Shown here piece after piece: positions 17,192 to 26,621 of a DNA stretch of 64,000 nt. The stretch is from JAQUBU01 sp036677685. GTDB taxonomy: Bacteria; Bacillota; Syntrophomonadia; Syntrophomonadales; Syntrophomonadaceae. How positions within the stretch are numbered: position 1 is the first letter of the stretch; every line of letters starts with the position of its first letter. Location of the stretch: NCBI GenBank assembly GCA_036677685.1, contig JAVBWA010000021.1, forward strand, positions 17,019 to 81,018. The letters run 5' to 3'. The notes under the pieces were generated by a model. It saw nothing but the letters and a program-made list of their open reading frames with translations. It searched no databases and had not been told where the DNA came from. Both the position numbers and the translations under genes were made by a program.

Positions 17192-17316
17192 TTTAAGCAT
17201 CCAAGGAAACTGCGGAGCAGACCGCTGCAACGAGGTGGGGGGTCAGAACCCAATGCCTGTTTTGTTAACAGGAACCCGAGCGATTAAAGAAGCGGGGACA
17301 TCTTTTCACCTCATTT
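17192..17316 (-). repeat. Dispersed structured repeat, copy R4 (short form)
   Basis: Reverse orientation: a degenerate start (AAATGAGGTG, complement of 17305-17314), TTCTTTAATCGCTCGGGTT, hairpin CCTGTTAACAAAACAGG, GGGTTCTGACCCC, CCTCGTTGCAGCGGT and a shortened tail CTGCTCCGCAGTTTCC ... TTAAAA. It lies between the candidate CggR operator and cggR, so it would be part of the operon leader RNA. Confidence 0.75.
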
Positions 17317-17338
17317 AATTAAACATTAAGGATATTAT

Positions 17339-18376
17339 ATGAAAAATTTCTTTAATATAATTGAGAGGTTTGCCCCTGAAGCCATAGAAATTATGGAAAT
17401 ACGCCTGCGAGTATTGCGGCAGATACTCCACCAGCAACCTATAGGACGCAGGCAGTTGGGCAAAAACCTGAGCTATTCCGAGCGTCAGGTTCGTGCTGAA
17501 ATTGAGACTTTGCGAATCAGGGGAGCGGTTTCAATTACTCCGGCAGGAATATATCTGACTCCGTATGGTGAGGAACTCTTATGGGATATCGATGAAATAA
17601 TGCCCTCCTTGTTCAAGATACAAACACTTGCCGAAAGAGTTAAACAAATGTTTAATCTCGAAGAAGTTATAATAGTTCCGGGTGATTCCTATCATGAAAA
17701 AATGGTGCGCAAAGATATAGGCAGAGCTGCAGCCCGGTTTTTAAAAAAACAGCTTTATCCGGGTTGTATACTTTCAGTAACCGGGGGCAGCACTCTGGCG
17801 GAAATGGCCAATGCCATCAGTGATGGATTAAATATCAACGATATATTGGTGGTGCCAGCCCGGGGTGGATTAGGCCAGGATATGGAACAACAAGCGGGGG
17901 CAATCGCGGCGCGAATTGCCGGCTCAATTGGAGCACAATACCGACTGTTGCATATCCCGGATAACCTGGAAGAAAACACTGTTGAAATATTAAAGAACGA
18001 CATTCACGTCCGGGAAGTGGTTGATACTATTAAAGCCAGCAATATTTTAGTGCATGGAATCGGTCCAGCGATGGAAATGGCTAACCGGCGGGGCCTAACG
18101 GCTGACGAAATTGCTGAACTCCAGCAAAATGAAGCATGCGGCGAGGCTTTGCGATATTATTTTGACCGAACGGGCAAGATAATTTATGAGGTTCCGGGCA
18201 TCGGTCTGGAATTGTCTGATTTAAAAAACATTAAAGTAATCATAGCAGTAGCCGGCGGCAGCAATAAAGCTCCGGCGATTGAATCGGTGCTGAACAGCGG
18301 GCAGCAAAGAGTTTTGATTACAGATGAAGGTGCGGCGGAAAAAATTATAGCGAACAAAAACGGAAAGGATGATTGA
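17339..18376 (+). CDS. cggR: Central glycolytic genes regulator CggR
   Basis: 345-residue SorC-family repressor of the lower-glycolysis operon. The N-terminal winged HTH includes RRQLGKNLSYSERQVRAEIETL (in two helices, residues about 39-60). The sugar-phosphate-binding domain shows ILSVTGGSTLAEMANAI, VVPARGGLGQDMEQQA and an NKAPAIESVL segment near the C-terminus. In Bacillus CggR responds to fructose-1,6-bisphosphate. It is the first gene of the operon and its stop is 2 bases from the gapA start, so it is autoregulated with its targets. The start ATG 17339 follows AAGGA. Confidence 0.95.
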   Translation: MKNFFNIIERFAPEAIEIMEIRLRVLRQILHQQPIGRRQLGKNLSYSERQVRAEIETLRIRGAVSITPAGIYLTPYGEELLWDIDEIMPSLFKIQTLAERVKQMFNLEEVIIVPGDSYHEKMVRKDIGRAAARFLKKQLYPGCILSVTGGSTLAEMANAISDGLNINDILVVPARGGLGQDMEQQAGAIAARIAGSIGAQYRLLHIPDNLEENTVEILKNDIHVREVVDTIKASNILVHGIGPAMEMANRRGLTADEIAELQQNEACGEALRYYFDRTGKIIYEVPGIGLELSDLKNIKVIIAVAGGSNKAPAIESVLNSGQQRVLITDEGAAEKIIANKNGKDD

Positions 18377-18377
18377 C

Positions 18378-19382
18378 ATGGGCGTTAAAATTGCGATCAA
18401 CGGTTTTGGCAGAATCGGACGGTTGGTGGCCCGGATAGCTAGCGGGCGCAAGGATATTGAACTGGTGGCTGTTAATGACCTGGGCGATCTGAAGACCGGT
18501 GCTCATCTTTTTAAGTATGATTCGATACATGGCGAATTTAAGGGTGATCTTAGTATTGATGGGGATAGCTTGATAATCAATGGTCAGAGAGTGAAATACT
18601 TATCGCAAAAAGATCCTGAGCAATTACCGTGGAAGGAGATGGGTGTCCAGGTTGTTGTCGAGGGAACGGGTGTGTTTCGAAGCCGGGATAAAGCGGGCAA
18701 ACATTTGAAAGCCGGGGCCAAGAAAGTTGTAATAACGGCTCCGGGCAAGGATGTAGACCTGACCATGGTAATGGGAGTTAACGAGCAAAGCTATTTGCCC
18801 CAGCATGATGTAGTCTCCAATGCTTCCTGCACCACCAACTGCCTGGCTCCGGTGGCCAAGGTTCTCTTAGAGGAGTTCGGCATTGTCAAGGGGATGATGA
18901 ATACCATTCATTCCTATACCAATGATCAGCGGGTGCTGGACCTGGAGCATGACGATCTGCGCCGGGCCCGTGCAGCTTCGGTTTCCCTGATTCCGACCAC
19001 TACGGGGGCGGCTACCGCCGTAGGTCTGGTCATACCGGAACTGAAAGGAAAGTTGGATGGCATAGCTATCAGGGTTCCTACTCCTGATGTCTCCCTTTTA
19101 GACCTGACTGTGGAGTTGGCAAAATCGGCTACGGCTGAAGAAATAAACAACGCTTTCCGCAAAGCATCAAACGGATCTTTGCAGGGGATATTGAAATATA
19201 CTGAAGAACCCTTGGTATCGGCTGACTATCGGGGCGAAGAAAACTCGGCGGTGGTCGATGGGCTTTTAACCATGGTGATGGGTGATAAAATGGCCAAAGT
19301 AATTGCCTGGTATGACAATGAATGGGGTTATTCAGTACGAGTCGTTGATGTAGTTTCCTATATTGCTTCAAAGGGACTGTAA
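18378..19382 (+). CDS. gapA: Glyceraldehyde-3-phosphate dehydrogenase, type I
   Basis: 334-residue phosphorylating GAPDH, converting glyceraldehyde-3-P, NAD and Pi to 1,3-bisphosphoglycerate. Rossmann loop INGFGRIGR at residues 7-15; an aspartate after AVN (residue 34) points to NAD rather than NADP. The catalytic cysteine is Cys151 in SNASCTTNCLAPV. DNEWGYSVRVVD is near the C-terminus. I took ATG 18378 rather than the in-frame ATG 18369, because the former gives the exact family N-terminus and has AAGGA upstream. In this organism it may run mainly in the gluconeogenic direction. Confidence 0.98.
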   Translation: MGVKIAINGFGRIGRLVARIASGRKDIELVAVNDLGDLKTGAHLFKYDSIHGEFKGDLSIDGDSLIINGQRVKYLSQKDPEQLPWKEMGVQVVVEGTGVFRSRDKAGKHLKAGAKKVVITAPGKDVDLTMVMGVNEQSYLPQHDVVSNASCTTNCLAPVAKVLLEEFGIVKGMMNTIHSYTNDQRVLDLEHDDLRRARAASVSLIPTTTGAATAVGLVIPELKGKLDGIAIRVPTPDVSLLDLTVELAKSATAEEINNAFRKASNGSLQGILKYTEEPLVSADYRGEENSAVVDGLLTMVMGDKMAKVIAWYDNEWGYSVRVVDVVSYIASKGL

Positions 19383-19405
19383 AAATTTATTGGGGGTATG
19401 TCATT

Positions 19406-20635
19406 TTGCGAAGTTTAAAGGAAGCAGAACTCAAAGGGAAAAGGGTTTTGATACGGGTGGATTTTAATGTCCCCATGGATAAGAATAATGACATTATTGA
19501 TGATACCAAAATGAGGGCGGCTTTGCCTACTATTGAGTATATTCTCAATCAAGGTGCCAGCCTGATTTTACTCAGCCATCTGGGCCGTCCCAAGGGAAAA
19601 CCCGAAGCCAAGTACAGTCTGCAAAAAATTGCAGAACACCTGGCTGAGATCATCGGTCCCTGCGTGAGTATGGCATCTGACTGTCTGGGACCGGATACCC
19701 GCAAAAGAGTGGAAGAATTGCAGCCCGGTGAAGTACTGGTCCTGGAAAATGTACGGTTTCATCCCGGTGAGGAAAAGAATGACCCGGAATTTTCCCGGCA
19801 ACTGGCTTCCCTGGGAGACCTGTTTGTCAATGATGCTTTTGGCAGCGCACACCGCGCCCATTCCTCAACGGCTGGCATAGCCGAATATCTGCCTTGTTAT
19901 GCCGGCTTTTTAATGGAAAAAGAAGTGGAAATGCTGGAAAAGGTTTTGGAACATCCGGAAAGCCCCCGTATGGCGATATTGGGAGGAGCCAAGGTTTCTG
20001 ATAAGCTGGGGCTGATTGAAAACCTTTTAAATAAAATGGATATAATTTTAATCGGCGGCGGCATGGCCAACACTTTTTTAAAGGCCCTGGGCAAGGAAAT
20101 AGGAAAATCCATATGTGAAAATGACCTTTTGGAGCAAGCCCGGCAATTGGCGGAAAAGGCGGCGCAAAAACAGGTTCAGCTTATTCTTCCCGAGGATGTA
20201 GTTGCAGCGGGAGAAATATCCGCAGATGCCGCATCCGTTACGGTCAGTGTTGATGAAGTCCCGGATAATATGATGATTTTGGATATTGGCCCTCGCACGA
20301 TTGAAAAGTTTACGGCAGCAATTGCCCGGGCACGAACCATAATATGGAACGGTCCCCTGGGAGTTTACGAATACCCGAATTTTGCCCGGGGCACTGAGGA
20401 AATAACCAGAGCCCTTGCCAAATCCTCGGCAGTCAGTGTAATTGGCGGGGGGGATTCGGCCGTAGCAGTTTACAATCTGGGCCTGGAAGCGCAAATCACC
20501 CATATATCAACTGGAGGCGGCGCAACTCTGGAATTCCTGGAGGGCATAAAGCTGCCCGGAGTCAAGGCTTGTGAAGAATCCAGGCCATCGCCGGCTCTAT
20601 CCGGTGCCGGCAGTCATCAACAGGCCAGCCTGTAA
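19406..20635 (+). CDS. pgk: Phosphoglycerate kinase
   Basis: 409-residue phosphoglycerate kinase, making ATP from 1,3-bisphosphoglycerate. N-terminal substrate site RVDFNVPMDKN and LSHLGRPKGKPEAKYSL; LLENVRFHPGEEKND-type segment; hinge and nucleotide site LGGAKVSDKLGLIENLL, IWNGPLGVYEYPNFARGT, and GGGDSAVAVYNLG. The last about 20 residues (SRPSPALSGAGSHQQASL) extend slightly past the usual end, and the stop codon sits at the first bases of repeat R5. TTG start with GGGGG upstream. Confidence 0.97.
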   Translation: MRSLKEAELKGKRVLIRVDFNVPMDKNNDIIDDTKMRAALPTIEYILNQGASLILLSHLGRPKGKPEAKYSLQKIAEHLAEIIGPCVSMASDCLGPDTRKRVEELQPGEVLVLENVRFHPGEEKNDPEFSRQLASLGDLFVNDAFGSAHRAHSSTAGIAEYLPCYAGFLMEKEVEMLEKVLEHPESPRMAILGGAKVSDKLGLIENLLNKMDIILIGGGMANTFLKALGKEIGKSICENDLLEQARQLAEKAAQKQVQLILPEDVVAAGEISADAASVTVSVDEVPDNMMILDIGPRTIEKFTAAIARARTIIWNGPLGVYEYPNFARGTEEITRALAKSSAVSVIGGGDSAVAVYNLGLEAQITHISTGGGATLEFLEGIKLPGVKACEESRPSPALSGAGSHQQASL

Positions 20636-20768
20636 CTAGGCGAAAAAACGTTCCTGGCTTCTTTAAGCGTTGGGATTTCTGTTAAAAGAACGGGCGGCGG
20701 TTCTGATCTACCCTGCCTCGTTGCAGCGGTGTTGAAACCGCTCCGCAGTTTCTTCTGATGCTTAAGGG
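20633..20768 (+). repeat. Dispersed structured repeat, copy R5 (short form)
   Basis: AACTAGGCG at 20634, GCCTCGTT at 20715-20722 (89 nt), with TTCTTTAAGCG, GGCGGTTCTGATC and a short tail AAACCGCTCCGCAGTTT ... GATGCTTAAGG. It lies inside the glycolysis operon between pgk and tpiA and overlaps the pgk stop codon. Confidence 0.8.
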
Positions 20769-20787
20769 CTGGAGAGGGGGTAGTAAT

Positions 20788-21546
20788 CTGCGTCAGATCC
20801 TTATAGCAGCCAACTGGAAAATGAATAAATTATCCGCTGAAGCCTTGGCTTTCAGTCGTGAATTGCTCGCTTTACTGGATAATCACAATAATATTGAAAT
20901 ACTGGTTTGCCCGCCCTTCACCTGTTTGCACGTTTTACAAAGCAACCTGCAGGGCTCGGGTATAAAGCTCGGAGCACAGAACCTGTTTTGGGAGGAGAAG
21001 GGCGCCTATACCGGTGAAATATCACCGCTAATGCTAAAAGATGCCGGTTGTACCTATGTTATTATCGGGCATTCGGAGCGCCGCCAGATCATGGGTGAAA
21101 CCGATGTCAGCGTTAACCGTAAAATCAAGGCCGCGCTGGACAATGATTTGATTCCGATTCTATGCGTGGGGGAAACTTTGCAGGAGCGGGAAAAAGACCT
21201 GGCCCGGGAGATTGTGAAAGAACAACTGCGCAAAGGGCTGCAGGACATTGAACTGCAAGGCCGGGAACTGGTTTTGGCTTATGAGCCGGTGTGGGCAATC
21301 GGCACCGGGGTAAATGCCAGCAATGATGATGCCCAGGAAATGATTGGTTTTATCCGTTCCTACCTGGCCAAAATATATGATAAATCAACCGCTGATGCTG
21401 CACGGATTTTATATGGCGGCAGTGTCAACGCTGAAAATATTGCCGATTTTATGGCCAAAGAAGATATAGATGGTGCTCTGATCGGAGGAGCCAGCCTGCA
21501 GGCCGATACTTTGGCGACCATAGCAAGGAAGGTTCAAAATGGCTAA
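20788..21546 (+). CDS. tpiA: Triosephosphate isomerase (probable CTG start)
   Basis: TIM-barrel triosephosphate isomerase interconverting dihydroxyacetone-P and glyceraldehyde-3-P. Active-site parts: AANWKMNK (Lys11), YVIIGHSERRQI (catalytic His), LAYEPVWAIGTG (catalytic Glu) and the phosphate-binding ILYGGSVN and LIGGASL. Length about 252 residues is normal. The start is odd. CTG 20788 gives the exact family N-terminus and lies 7 bases after GAGAGGGGG. The only in-frame ATG (20758) lies in repeat R5 without a ribosome-binding site and would add ten unrelated residues. I prefer CTG. The end overlaps gpmI by 8 bases. Confidence 0.95.
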   Translation: MRQILIAANWKMNKLSAEALAFSRELLALLDNHNNIEILVCPPFTCLHVLQSNLQGSGIKLGAQNLFWEEKGAYTGEISPLMLKDAGCTYVIIGHSERRQIMGETDVSVNRKIKAALDNDLIPILCVGETLQEREKDLAREIVKEQLRKGLQDIELQGRELVLAYEPVWAIGTGVNASNDDAQEMIGFIRSYLAKIYDKSTADAARILYGGSVNAENIADFMAKEDIDGALIGGASLQADTLATIARKVQNG

Positions 21547-23083
21547 AGAACCCCTGGTATTGATGATATTGGATGGTTGGGGAAGCCGGGCTGCATGCAG
21601 TGATAATGCAATAAGCGCGGCCAATCCCCAGAATTTCTATGCCTTACAGGAGAAATATCCGGATACCCTCCTGCGCTGTTCCGGCCAGGATGTGGGACTG
21701 CCCAAGGGGCAGATGGGCAACTCGGAAGTAGGCCATCTTAATATAGGATCGGGCCGCATCGTATTTCAGGAAATTACCCGTATCAGCATAGCTGTTGATG
21801 ACGGCACTTTCTTTAGAAATCAGGAATTTCTTAAGGCTATTGATTATGCGAGAAAAAATGATGGCGCAGTCCATCTTATGGGCTTGCTTTCGGATGGCGG
21901 GGTGCACAGCCTACTTGAACATCTTTATGCACTATTGCACTTATGCAAGAATGAAGGCATGAAAAAAGTATATATTCATGGTTATTTGGATGGCCGGGAT
22001 GTCGGTCCCCAGAGCGCCGGTGTTTATTTACGTGAACTCCAAGAAAAAATGCGGGAATTAGGGCTTGGACAAATTGCTACTTTATCAGGACGTTTTTATG
22101 GTATGGACCGGGACAAGCGCTGGGATAGAGTAGAAAAAACATATAATGCAATGGTTAAAGGCGAAGGCAGGAAAGCTCCCAATGCCCTGGCGGCTCTGCA
22201 AAGCAGCTATGAGAACCGGATTAATGATGAATTTGTGGAACCGGTGGTGATAATCGACCAGGAAGCGAATCCGGTAGGACTGGTCAAAGACGGTGACAGT
22301 CTGATCTTTTTTAATTTCCGGGCCGATCGCGCCAGACAGATAAGCCGGGCCTTTGTGGATGCTGATTTTGACGAATTTGAGCGGGGGGGAAAGCCGGAGA
22401 TTTACTATCTTTGCATGACCCAGTATGATGCCGACCTGGAAGCTCCGGTAGCCTTTGCTCCCCAGAACCTTGAAAATACGCTGGGAGAGGTTCTGGCCGC
22501 TGCAGGTTTGCACCAGTTGAGAATAGCCGAAACTGAGAAATATGCTCATGTTACATTTTTCTTCAATGGTGGGGTGGAAGACCCTAATCCCGGAGAAGAT
22601 CGGATTTTGATCCCGTCGCCGAAGGTGGCCACCTATAATCTCAAACCGGAAATGAGCGCTCCTGAACTTACCGCAAAGATTCTCGAAGAACTGGAGCGGG
22701 ATTATTATGATGTGGTTGTTATGAACTATGCCAATCCTGATATGGTAGGACATACCGGAGTGCTGGAGGCGGCGATTAAGGCGGTGAAAACCGTTGATGC
22801 TTGCCTGCAGCAGGTGGTAAGCAAGGTTTTGGCGAAAAAGGGAACCGTAATCATTACCGCTGACCATGGCAATTGCGAAATGATGGTTTGCCCGGAAACT
22901 GGCGGGCCGTTTACTGCCCACACCACAGCCATGGTTCCGTTTATTCTGGTTTCGCAACAGTATAAAGACTGCAAACTAAGGGAAGCGGCAATGCTCTGTG
23001 ATATTGCCCCAACCATACTGAATCTGCTGGGCATTGCCATACCGGAGGAAATGACTGGAAAGAATATTATCAGTGAGGAGTGA
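21539..23083 (+). CDS. gpmI: 2,3-bisphosphoglycerate-independent phosphoglycerate mutase
   Basis: 514-residue cofactor-independent, manganese-dependent phosphoglycerate mutase of the alkaline-phosphatase superfamily, converting 3- to 2-phosphoglycerate. Metal and catalytic residues are in MILDGWG, QMGNSEVGHLNIG (phosphorylated Ser62), HLMGLLSDGGVHS, GYLDGRDVGPQSA, FFNFRADRARQ, NPDMVGHTG and ITADHGNCEMM. The gene overlaps tpiA by 8 bases. Its last codons lie in the left arm of an inverted-repeat element, which has supplied or replaced the C-terminal residues SEE and the stop. Confidence 0.97.
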   Translation: MAKEPLVLMILDGWGSRAACSDNAISAANPQNFYALQEKYPDTLLRCSGQDVGLPKGQMGNSEVGHLNIGSGRIVFQEITRISIAVDDGTFFRNQEFLKAIDYARKNDGAVHLMGLLSDGGVHSLLEHLYALLHLCKNEGMKKVYIHGYLDGRDVGPQSAGVYLRELQEKMRELGLGQIATLSGRFYGMDRDKRWDRVEKTYNAMVKGEGRKAPNALAALQSSYENRINDEFVEPVVIIDQEANPVGLVKDGDSLIFFNFRADRARQISRAFVDADFDEFERGGKPEIYYLCMTQYDADLEAPVAFAPQNLENTLGEVLAAAGLHQLRIAETEKYAHVTFFFNGGVEDPNPGEDRILIPSPKVATYNLKPEMSAPELTAKILEELERDYYDVVVMNYANPDMVGHTGVLEAAIKAVKTVDACLQQVVSKVLAKKGTVIITADHGNCEMMVCPETGGPFTAHTTAMVPFILVSQQYKDCKLREAAMLCDIAPTILNLLGIAIPEEMTGKNIISEE

Positions 23084-23299
23084 GGCGTAAGGGGTGAGGA
23101 GTAGTTCTTCTCATTCCAATGGTAAAGCTAAAGGACCTTGGCTCGCAATAATAGTCAGGTCATGGGGTTTTGTAATAAAGCTAATAGTATGGTTTTCTTA
23201 AGTAATAAGTGGAGGTTTAGGCGTTAAAATCTATGTAGATAATAAAACAGAATGTAGAATTGCTTTCTACCCCTCACACTTCACGCCTTACCCCTCACC
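23073..23299. repeat. MITE-like element with terminal inverted repeats between gpmI and eno
   Basis: A 227-bp segment bounded by imperfect inverted repeats of about 31 bp: GTGAGGAGTGAGGCGTAAGG at 23073 and, on the other strand from 23299, GTGAGGGGTAAGGCGTGAAG. The 160-bp centre has no coding potential. It resembles a non-autonomous mobile element; no target duplication was identified. The left end overlaps the gpmI stop, the right end is 25 bp before eno. Confidence 0.6.
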
Positions 23300-23324
23300 A
23301 AAAAATTCTGAAGGGAGATAAATA

Positions 23325-24611
<1,287 letters not shown>

Positions 24612-24612
24612 T

Positions 24613-24652
24613 ATTATAACGAGCTCCACAGTTTCTTCGGATGCTTAAAGAG
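24613..24652 (+). repeat. Fragment of the dispersed structured repeat, copy R6
   Basis: TATAACGAG joined directly to the tail end CACAGTTTCTTCGGATGCTTAAAG, that is, the two ends of the repeat with the middle deleted. It lies just after eno and abuts the secG promoter. Confidence 0.6.
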
Positions 24653-24653
24653 C

Positions 24654-24683
24654 TTGTTTTTTTAAGCGGGCTTGTGTTACAAT
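24654..24683 (+). promoter_or_regulatory. Promoter of secG
   Basis: TTGTTT, 18-base spacer, TACAAT, 40 bases before the GTG start of secG. Confidence 0.5.
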
Positions 24684-24722
24684 CTAGTTTAGTTCTTTAA
24701 GGATGCTATCGGAGGTGTAACA

Positions 24723-24953
24723 GTGTTAAAAATAATTGTTCATATCCTGCAGGTAATTTGTGCTATTGCACTGATTTCGACTGTACTCCTGCAATCGGGC
24801 AAAAGCGCCGGTCTTTCAGGGAGTATTGCGGGAGCTGGAGAGACAGTTTTCGGAGGTAAGAAAAAAGGGCTGGATGATTTATTATCCAAGCTCACTGCTT
24901 ATATTGCTGTATTATTCGTGATACTTACCCTGAGCCTGGGGATTATTAAATAG
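24723..24953 (+). CDS. secG: Preprotein translocase subunit SecG
   Basis: 76-residue SecG, the small two-helix subunit that assists SecYE in protein export across the cytoplasmic membrane. The first transmembrane helix is at residues 2-20. The conserved loop TVLLQSGKSAGLSGSIAGAG-E-TVFGGKKKG (family signature split here) and the second helix at 53-74 follow. GTG start with GGAGGTG upstream. The gene lies downstream of the glycolysis operon, as in many Firmicutes, and is followed by a strong terminator. Confidence 0.93.
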   Translation: MLKIIVHILQVICAIALISTVLLQSGKSAGLSGSIAGAGETVFGGKKKGLDDLLSKLTAYIAVLFVILTLSLGIIK

Positions 24954-24987
24954 TTTCGGATTAAATACAACCAGATACAAATAGTTG

Positions 24988-25029
24988 AGGCAGATGGAAA
25001 TAACCATCTGCCTGTTGTTTTTTATTTTT
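24988..25029 (+). terminator. Rho-independent terminator after secG
   Basis: AGGCAGATGG / CCATCTGCCT stem with a short loop, followed by GTTGTTTTTTATTTTT. Confidence 0.9.
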
Positions 25030-25113
25030 AACCTGGGCACAATGCTGCAAATCTGTGACAAGTACAAAATTTGTATTTTATAATAAAGAAGAACTTGGAA
25101 AGCAGGAGGCATT

Positions 25114-25869
25114 ATGGCAGATATCTACCCGCAAGCCCGTCCTTTTTTATTATCCGGCAACAAGGATACAGCAGTTTTGTTCATTCATGGCTTTACCGCG
25201 TCACCGACGGAGGTTTACCCTACCGCCTTGCTGCTTCATGAAATGAACGGCTGCACCATAAACGGGCTGTTATTGCCGGGGCACGGCAGCACCCCGGAGG
25301 ATATGAACCTGAACAATTGGGAGGATTGGTACAGGGCGGTTGAAAATGCCATCCGCTCTTTACAACAAGATTACCAGAAAGTCTGGACAGCGGGCCTTTC
25401 CATGGGCGGACTGCTGGCCATCCATGCCGGAGTTAATTGCCGGGGACTCGGCGGGGTAATTTCCATAAATGCTCCGGTATTTATCAAGGCCCCCCTTTTT
25501 AAATGGCTGGCCCCGTTCCTGCAAATATTCAAGCCGTATTTGCCGAAGGGCAATATGGCTTTGATTCGACAGCTTCAGGGGCAGGGAAGATTCGCCTACG
25601 ATTGTACACCGGTGCAGGCTTTCCGAAGTATGATGAAACTGCGGGATATGGTAGTGGGAGAAATAGATGGCTTGACTGTCCCGCTTCTGTTGATGCAATC
25701 CGGACAGGATGAGTCGGTAAAAACGACCAGCGCCCGTTATCTGGCGCAAAAGGCGTACCAAGCCGAAACCAGAATTGTTGATCTGCCGGGTTCCCGGCAT
25801 GTAGCTACGATGGGACCGGAAAAGCAGCTTATCGCACGTGAAATGGCTGCTTTTATAACGAGGCGATAA
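25114..25869 (+). CDS. Carboxylesterase / alpha-beta hydrolase (Est30-like)
   Basis: 251-residue alpha/beta hydrolase of the small Bacillus-type carboxylesterase (Est30) group, probably a cytoplasmic monoacylglycerol or short-chain ester hydrolase. The oxyanion region is FIHGFTASPTEV, the nucleophile Ser96 sits in TAGLSMGGLLA, the acid is in MQSGQDESV and the histidine in PGSRHVATMGP. It often lies between secG and rnr in Firmicutes. GCAGGAGG precedes the ATG. The last codons (ITRR and stop) are formed by the first bases of repeat R7, so the C-terminus has been replaced by the repeat. Confidence 0.9.
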   Translation: MADIYPQARPFLLSGNKDTAVLFIHGFTASPTEVYPTALLLHEMNGCTINGLLLPGHGSTPEDMNLNNWEDWYRAVENAIRSLQQDYQKVWTAGLSMGGLLAIHAGVNCRGLGGVISINAPVFIKAPLFKWLAPFLQIFKPYLPKGNMALIRQLQGQGRFAYDCTPVQAFRSMMKLRDMVVGEIDGLTVPLLLMQSGQDESVKTTSARYLAQKAYQAETRIVDLPGSRHVATMGPEKQLIAREMAAFITRR

Positions 25870-25954
25870 GACGTTCTCCTCACTATAAGCGTTCGAAGTT
25901 TTAATATCAAAACAGACAGGGGGTTCTACCCCTCGCCTCGTTGTAGCAGCGTGT
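25855..25954 (+). repeat. Dispersed structured repeat, copy R7 (core only)
   Basis: Core from AACGAGGCG (25857) to GCCTCGTT (25942), 86 nt, with perfect terminal complementarity, then GTAGCAGCGTGTTTGAA without the hairpin tail. It encodes the end and stop codon of the esterase. Confidence 0.8.
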
Positions 25955-25993
25955 TTGAAAATTATATTAAAAACTGAAAGGAGAAAAAAGCTA

Positions 25994-26545
25994 ATGCAAA
26001 GAGAAGAAGCTCTCAATCTGCTCAAGGAAAACCTGAAAAGTGAAAACCTGTTCAGCCACTCGCTGGCCGTTGAAGCAATAATGCGGGGCTTGGCCGCGCG
26101 CTTGAATGAAGATGTGGAGAAATTCGGCCTGGCCGGACTGCTTCACGATATTGACTATGATGTTACAGCAGATGACCCACAGCGCCACTCGTTGCTGGGG
26201 GCCAGCATTCTGGAGGCCAACGGTCTGCCGGAAGATGTTATTTATGCCGTAAAGGTACATAATGAGATGCACGGGCTGGAACGCAAGTCGGTTTTGGATA
26301 AAGCCCTTTATGCCGCCGACCCGATAAGCGGATTCATTACAGCCGCGGCTCTAGTGCGGCCGGACAAACAATTAAGCGAAGTACAGCTTAAATCTTTGAA
26401 AAAGCGTTTCAAGGAAAAGGCTTTTGCGCGGGGAGCCAGCCGCGAGCAGATGGCTACCTGTGACGAACTGGGCCTGGAATTGGATGAGTTTATGTCAATT
26501 GCTCTGGCCAGCATGCAGGCTATAGCCGGGGAATTAAATCTCTAA
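25994..26545 (+). CDS. HD domain protein
   Basis: 183-residue protein with an HD metal-dependent phosphohydrolase domain: histidine in FSHSLAVEAIMRG, the HD pair in AGLLHDIDYDV, then HSLLGASILEANG, AVKVHNEMHG and ALYAADPISGFI. Similar small HD proteins are thought to act on nucleotides, but the substrate is unknown. I start it at ATG 25994, which has AAAGGAG 10 bases upstream; an earlier in-frame start at 25955 has none. It lies between the esterase and rnr in the same direction. Confidence 0.85.
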   Translation: MQREEALNLLKENLKSENLFSHSLAVEAIMRGLAARLNEDVEKFGLAGLLHDIDYDVTADDPQRHSLLGASILEANGLPEDVIYAVKVHNEMHGLERKSVLDKALYAADPISGFITAAALVRPDKQLSEVQLKSLKKRFKEKAFARGASREQMATCDELGLELDEFMSIALASMQAIAGELNL

Positions 26546-26621
26546 ATACGTCCCGCCAGCTATATTAAGCTGAATATACGGGAATAATAAATGTTGATAT
26601 CTAAAAATAACGGAGGAATTT

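Noticed and set aside
22085..22957. 290-codon minus-strand frame
   Set aside because: Antisense shadow of gpmI; histidine- and isoleucine-rich, with no motif.
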